From: Microbacteriaceae bacterium UBA963
Lineage (GTDB): Bacteria; Actinomycetota; Actinomycetes; Actinomycetales; Microbacteriaceae
Direction: 5' to 3'
DNA length: 9,346 nt
Assembly: GCA_002292955.1 (NCBI GenBank)
Contig: DBCH01000121.1
Location: forward strand, 1-9,346
Shown: positions 7,178-9,346 of the stretch, one piece after another
Position numbering within the stretch: the first letter of the stretch is position 1
Layout: each line of letters opens with the position of its first letter
Translations under genes and position numbers: made by a program
Notes under the pieces: generated by a model
Databases searched by the model: none
Told to the model about the DNA's origin: nothing
Seen by the model: only the letters and a program-made list of their open reading frames with translations

Positions 7178-7206
7178 AGTTTAGGGCAGAGTGCCCCACT
7201 ACTGAA
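7178..7206 (-). promoter_or_regulatory. Candidate promoter for the DUF349 gene with a dyad in its spacer
   Basis: On the minus strand TAAACT (7183-7178) fits the TANNNT -10 form. TTCAGT (7206-7201), exactly 17 bases upstream, is a weak -35 with three of six matches. Transcription would start near 7171 and the AGGAAG ribosome-binding site would lie in a leader of about 28 bases. The spacer holds the perfect inverted repeat GGGCA-CTC-TGCCC (7196-7184). It begins two bases after the PPIase stop, so it could instead act as a weak terminator hairpin. Confidence 0.3.
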
Positions 7207-7966
7207 GTTTAAAGGAACCGATGATGGTCTCGATATTGGGCCTGCCGTCGGTGGCACCGCCGGCAACACCCCCGGCAATCACGGCTGCCTCGAGTTCGGC
7301 AAGGCCGCTCGTGACGCGTCCAATGACTGAATAGCCGCCGATGCCAGGTTCCGACGGAAGAACTGTGTCTTTGTAGACGATAAAGAACTGTGACCCGATC
7401 GAGTTGGGCTGGCCACTCTGGCGAGCCATGGCGATTGTTCCGGCAGGGTAAAGCTCGTCTATGGGGTCGTTCTCGACAGGTCCGTAGTAGTACCCCGGAC
7501 CGCCAGTGCCGTCACCACGAGGGTCACCGCACTGGAGTACAAACAAGGCGTCCGTTGTGAGGCGGTGGCAGTTTACGCCGTCGTAGAACCCCTTGTTCGC
7601 GAGATAGATGGTGCTGGCCACGGCCTGCGGGGCGGCTTTGCCATCAAGCTCGACACCCAGGGGGACACCGTTGACGACGAGCTCACCTGTCCACACGCGG
7701 TCTTCCGAAGTTGATTTATCGGGAAGGAAGTTTGTGGGTGCCCCGGGAGTGCTCGATGACGACGGCACGGGAAGAAATGGAGAGGAAACCGTGAAGAGCA
7801 CCTGTGCGCCGATAGCGAGAGCCACGACGGGAATGCCGATCGACAACCACATGCGGTTGTCGCGCTTGCGCCGAGTTTCCTGCGCCACGTGGGCCCTCTG
7901 ACGCTCACGATAGGCGCGCAGGCGTTCGCGTTCGGCCTTTTCTTGGGATTTTGACTTCTTAGCCAC
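7199..7966 (-). CDS. Membrane-anchored cyclophilin-type peptidyl-prolyl isomerase
   Basis: The family catalyses cis-trans isomerisation of proline bonds; this member is likely placed outside the cytoplasmic membrane, where it would help fold exported proteins. The 255-residue product starts with a strongly basic, helical stretch (1-38, rich in Arg, Lys, Glu), then one hydrophobic helix (about 39-60) that should act as a signal anchor, a Ser/Pro linker (61-85), and the cyclophilin domain (about 91-255). Catalytic-core motifs are present: HRL (134-136), FVLQCGD (142-148) and SQFFIVY (192-198). The Trp and His of classic cyclophilins are replaced in GIGGYSVIG, as in other actinobacterial members. 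Two cysteines, 133 and 146, flank the active-site strand. GTG at 7966 is preferred, as it gives the usual MAKKSKSQEK opening; TTG at 7987 would add seven residues. It is probably first in a minus-strand unit with the DUF349 gene. Confidence 0.92.
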   Translation of the reverse strand: MAKKSKSQEKAERERLRAYRERQRAHVAQETRRKRDNRMWLSIGIPVVALAIGAQVLFTVSSPFLPVPSSSSTPGAPTNFLPDKSTSEDRVWTGELVVNGVPLGVELDGKAAPQAVASTIYLANKGFYDGVNCHRLTTDALFVLQCGDPRGDGTGGPGYYYGPVENDPIDELYPAGTIAMARQSGQPNSIGSQFFIVYKDTVLPSEPGIGGYSVIGRVTSGLAELEAAVIAGGVAGGATDGRPNIETIIGSFKLQ

Positions 7967-8020
7967 GGTTGTGATTCTTTCGCTCAAGCCTGAAGAGGTG
8001 CGTGAATGTTCCCCCCAAGC

Positions 8021-8026
8021 AGATTA
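8021..8026 (-). promoter_or_regulatory. Candidate -10 element for the PPIase gene
   Basis: TAATCT on the minus strand fits TANNNT. It would place the transcript start near 8014, giving a leader of about 48 bases that carries a run of six G. No convincing -35 is found at 17-18 bases. It lies in the 100-base gap between the PPIase and rarA starts, which must hold both divergent promoters. Confidence 0.35.
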
Positions 8027-8054
8027 GCCCACCGCGAGCACGGCACAGCGCGAA

Positions 8055-8060
8055 TAGGCT
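8055..8060 (+). promoter_or_regulatory. Candidate -10 element for a leaderless rarA transcript
   Basis: TAGGCT fits the actinobacterial TANNNT form and ends six bases before the GTG at 8067, so the predicted first base of the RNA is the first base of the start codon. No good ribosome-binding site precedes that GTG. The two facts together point to leaderless translation, which is common in actinobacteria. Confidence 0.45.
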
Positions 8061-8066
8061 GAACGC

Positions 8067-9346
8067 GTGACCGGTTCTCTGTTGGGCGACACCACGGCGC
8101 CGTTAGCCGTGCGCATGAGACCGAGGTCACTCGACGAGATCGTCGGCCAATCAGGACTTCTCATAGCGGGCTCGCCGCTGCGTCAACTTGCCGATTCCTC
8201 ATCCGGCGGGTCGTCCGTCATTCTGTGGGGTCCTCCGGGTACCGGCAAGACATCGCTCGCCTACGCCGTGGCAGCGTCGAGTGAGCGGCGGTTCATTGAG
8301 ATGTCTGCAATCACCGCCGGTGTTAAGGATGTTCGCGAGGCCATGACGGCGGCACAGAGCACGCGGGACCTCTATGGCTCGTCAACGCTTCTTTTTCTAG
8401 ATGAGATACATCGGTTCACCAAGGCACAGCAAGACGCACTTCTCCCCGGTGTCGAGAACGGCTGGGTGACCCTCATCGCGGCCACCACAGAGAACCCGTC
8501 GTTCAGTGTCATCTCCCCGCTCCTCTCACGTTCGTTGTTGTTGCGCTTGGAACTCCTCACAGATCATGAACTGGCGAGTGTCGTGCGGGCCGCCGTGATG
8601 GCATCTCACGGATTGGCCGGAAAGTTCAGCGTTGACGACGCGGCGATGGCGGCGCTCGTGCGCTTCAGTTCGGGGGACGCGCGCCGCGCGCTGACCGCTC
8701 TCGATGCCGCCGCCGCCATTGCGCTCAGCCATGCCGGCGAGCTTCAAGCGCCCGTGGCAATTACTGCCGACGATATCTCGCACGCTGTGGATCGGGCACT
8801 CCTGCGCTACGACCGTGACGGTGACGAGCACTACGACGTGATCAGCGCCTTTATCAAGTCGATTCGTGGCTCGGATCCCGATGCTGCATTGCACTATCTC
8901 GCGCGCATGATTGAAGCGGGGGAGGATCCGCGCTTTATTGCCCGACGCCTCATTATTTCGGCGGCCGAAGACATAGGTCTGGCGCAGCCGCAAGCACTCT
9001 CGCTCGCTGTTGCCGCGGCCGACGCGGTTGCCCTTATCGGCATGCCCGAGGGGCGCATCCCGTTAGCCGAAGCCACGGTGTTCCTCGCCACATGCCCTAA
9101 ATCGAATGCTGCCTACACGGGCATCAACGAAGCCTTGGCCGACGTGCGGGACGGAAAATCGGGCGCAGTGCCGACTCACCTTCGCGACGCGAGCTACTCG
9201 GGTGCCATGGGCCTTGGTCATGGCGTGGGATACAAGTACCCGCACAACGACCCCTTGGGAATCGTGCCCCAGCAGTATCTGCCGGATTCGCTGTCCGGGC
9301 GTATTTACTACCAACCCACCACCCACGGACAAGAGCGCGAGATTGC
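8067..9346 (+). CDS. rarA: Replication-associated recombination protein A, AAA+ ATPase RarA/MgsA (3' partial)
   Basis: RarA is a clamp-loader-like AAA+ ATPase that acts in the cytoplasm at stalled or gapped replication forks, together with SSB. The frame is open from GTG at 8067 to the window edge, 426 codons. The family opening PLAVRMRPRSLDEIVGQ (12-28) is clear. Walker A is GPPGTGKTS (55-63), Walker B is LLFLDEIHRF (108-117), sensor 1 lies in AATTENPSF (138-146), and an arginine-finger candidate sits in LLSRSLLLR (152-160). The C-terminal part has the RarA-specific stretches RGSDPDAALHYLARM, EDPRFIARRLIISAAEDIG and the tetramerisation-domain end with GYKYPHNDP. Only a short C-terminus should be missing. 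ATG at 8115 would cut off the conserved N-terminus, so GTG at 8067 is preferred. It runs divergently from the PPIase gene. Confidence 0.95.
   Translation, partial: MTGSLLGDTTAPLAVRMRPRSLDEIVGQSGLLIAGSPLRQLADSSSGGSSVILWGPPGTGKTSLAYAVAASSERRFIEMSAITAGVKDVREAMTAAQSTRDLYGSSTLLFLDEIHRFTKAQQDALLPGVENGWVTLIAATTENPSFSVISPLLSRSLLLRLELLTDHELASVVRAAVMASHGLAGKFSVDDAAMAALVRFSSGDARRALTALDAAAAIALSHAGELQAPVAITADDISHAVDRALLRYDRDGDEHYDVISAFIKSIRGSDPDAALHYLARMIEAGEDPRFIARRLIISAAEDIGLAQPQALSLAVAAADAVALIGMPEGRIPLAEATVFLATCPKSNAAYTGINEALADVRDGKSGAVPTHLRDASYSGAMGLGHGVGYKYPHNDPLGIVPQQYLPDSLSGRIYYQPTTHGQEREI

Noticed and set aside
7144..7278. N-terminal extension of the DUF349 protein by 45 residues
   Set aside because: The extension would overlap the end of the PPIase gene, is Pro/Ser-rich unlike the rest, and a strong ribosome-binding site marks the ATG at 7143.
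8526..8993. Minus-strand open frame of 155 codons inside rarA
   Set aside because: It is antisense to the intact RarA coding sequence and has no recognisable domain.
9300..9346. Possible truncation of rarA
   Set aside because: The frame is still open and matches the family up to the last base, so the lack of a stop is due to the window edge.

Overview
The window looks like chromosomal DNA from an actinobacterium, most likely a Micrococcales/Microbacteriaceae-type organism of moderate GC (about 55-60% by eye). This rests on the gene order (yajC-like end, secD, secF, rel on one strand; a DUF349 protein and a membrane-anchored cyclophilin on the other; then rarA), on actinobacterial sequence features such as ADSFIVYFERVRDE in SecD, and on the basic, anchored PPIase with its NCHRL/VLQCGD cysteines. 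The genus was not determined.

Layout. Positions 1-174 carry the 3' end of a gene read as the charged tail of YajC. Then secD (227-1936) and secF (1936-2952) follow with a one-base stop/start overlap (TGATG). After 45 bases comes rel (2998-5256), a full-length bifunctional (p)ppGpp synthetase/hydrolase. On the minus strand, reading right to left, lie an anchored cyclophilin-type PPIase (7966-7199), a DUF349 helical protein (7143-5923) and a small AbiEi-antitoxin-like protein (5862-5059). The last of these converges on rel and overlaps its 3' end by 198 bases. At the right edge rarA (8067 to beyond 9346) runs divergently from the PPIase gene and is cut by the window end.

How the genes fit together. 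YajC, SecD and SecF form the accessory part of the Sec translocase, which uses the proton gradient to complete protein export. The anchored PPIase probably helps fold exported proteins, so both arms of the locus touch secretion. Rel sets the stringent response and RarA acts at stalled replication forks. The DUF349 and AbiEi-like proteins have no assigned role that can be read from sequence.

The window is mostly a conserved housekeeping locus; I do not see a convincing undescribed multi-gene system. The parts most worth a second look are in and around the AbiEi-like gene (5059-5862). It has a run of six pentapeptides coded by 15-base repeats, a 65-residue tail read antisense to rel, and a shared palindromic stop (CCTAGG) that it misses by one frame. 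A probable leaderless promoter for rarA is a second point. No tRNA, rRNA, CRISPR array, insertion sequence or phage gene was seen. No stretch over 300 bases lacks a gene.
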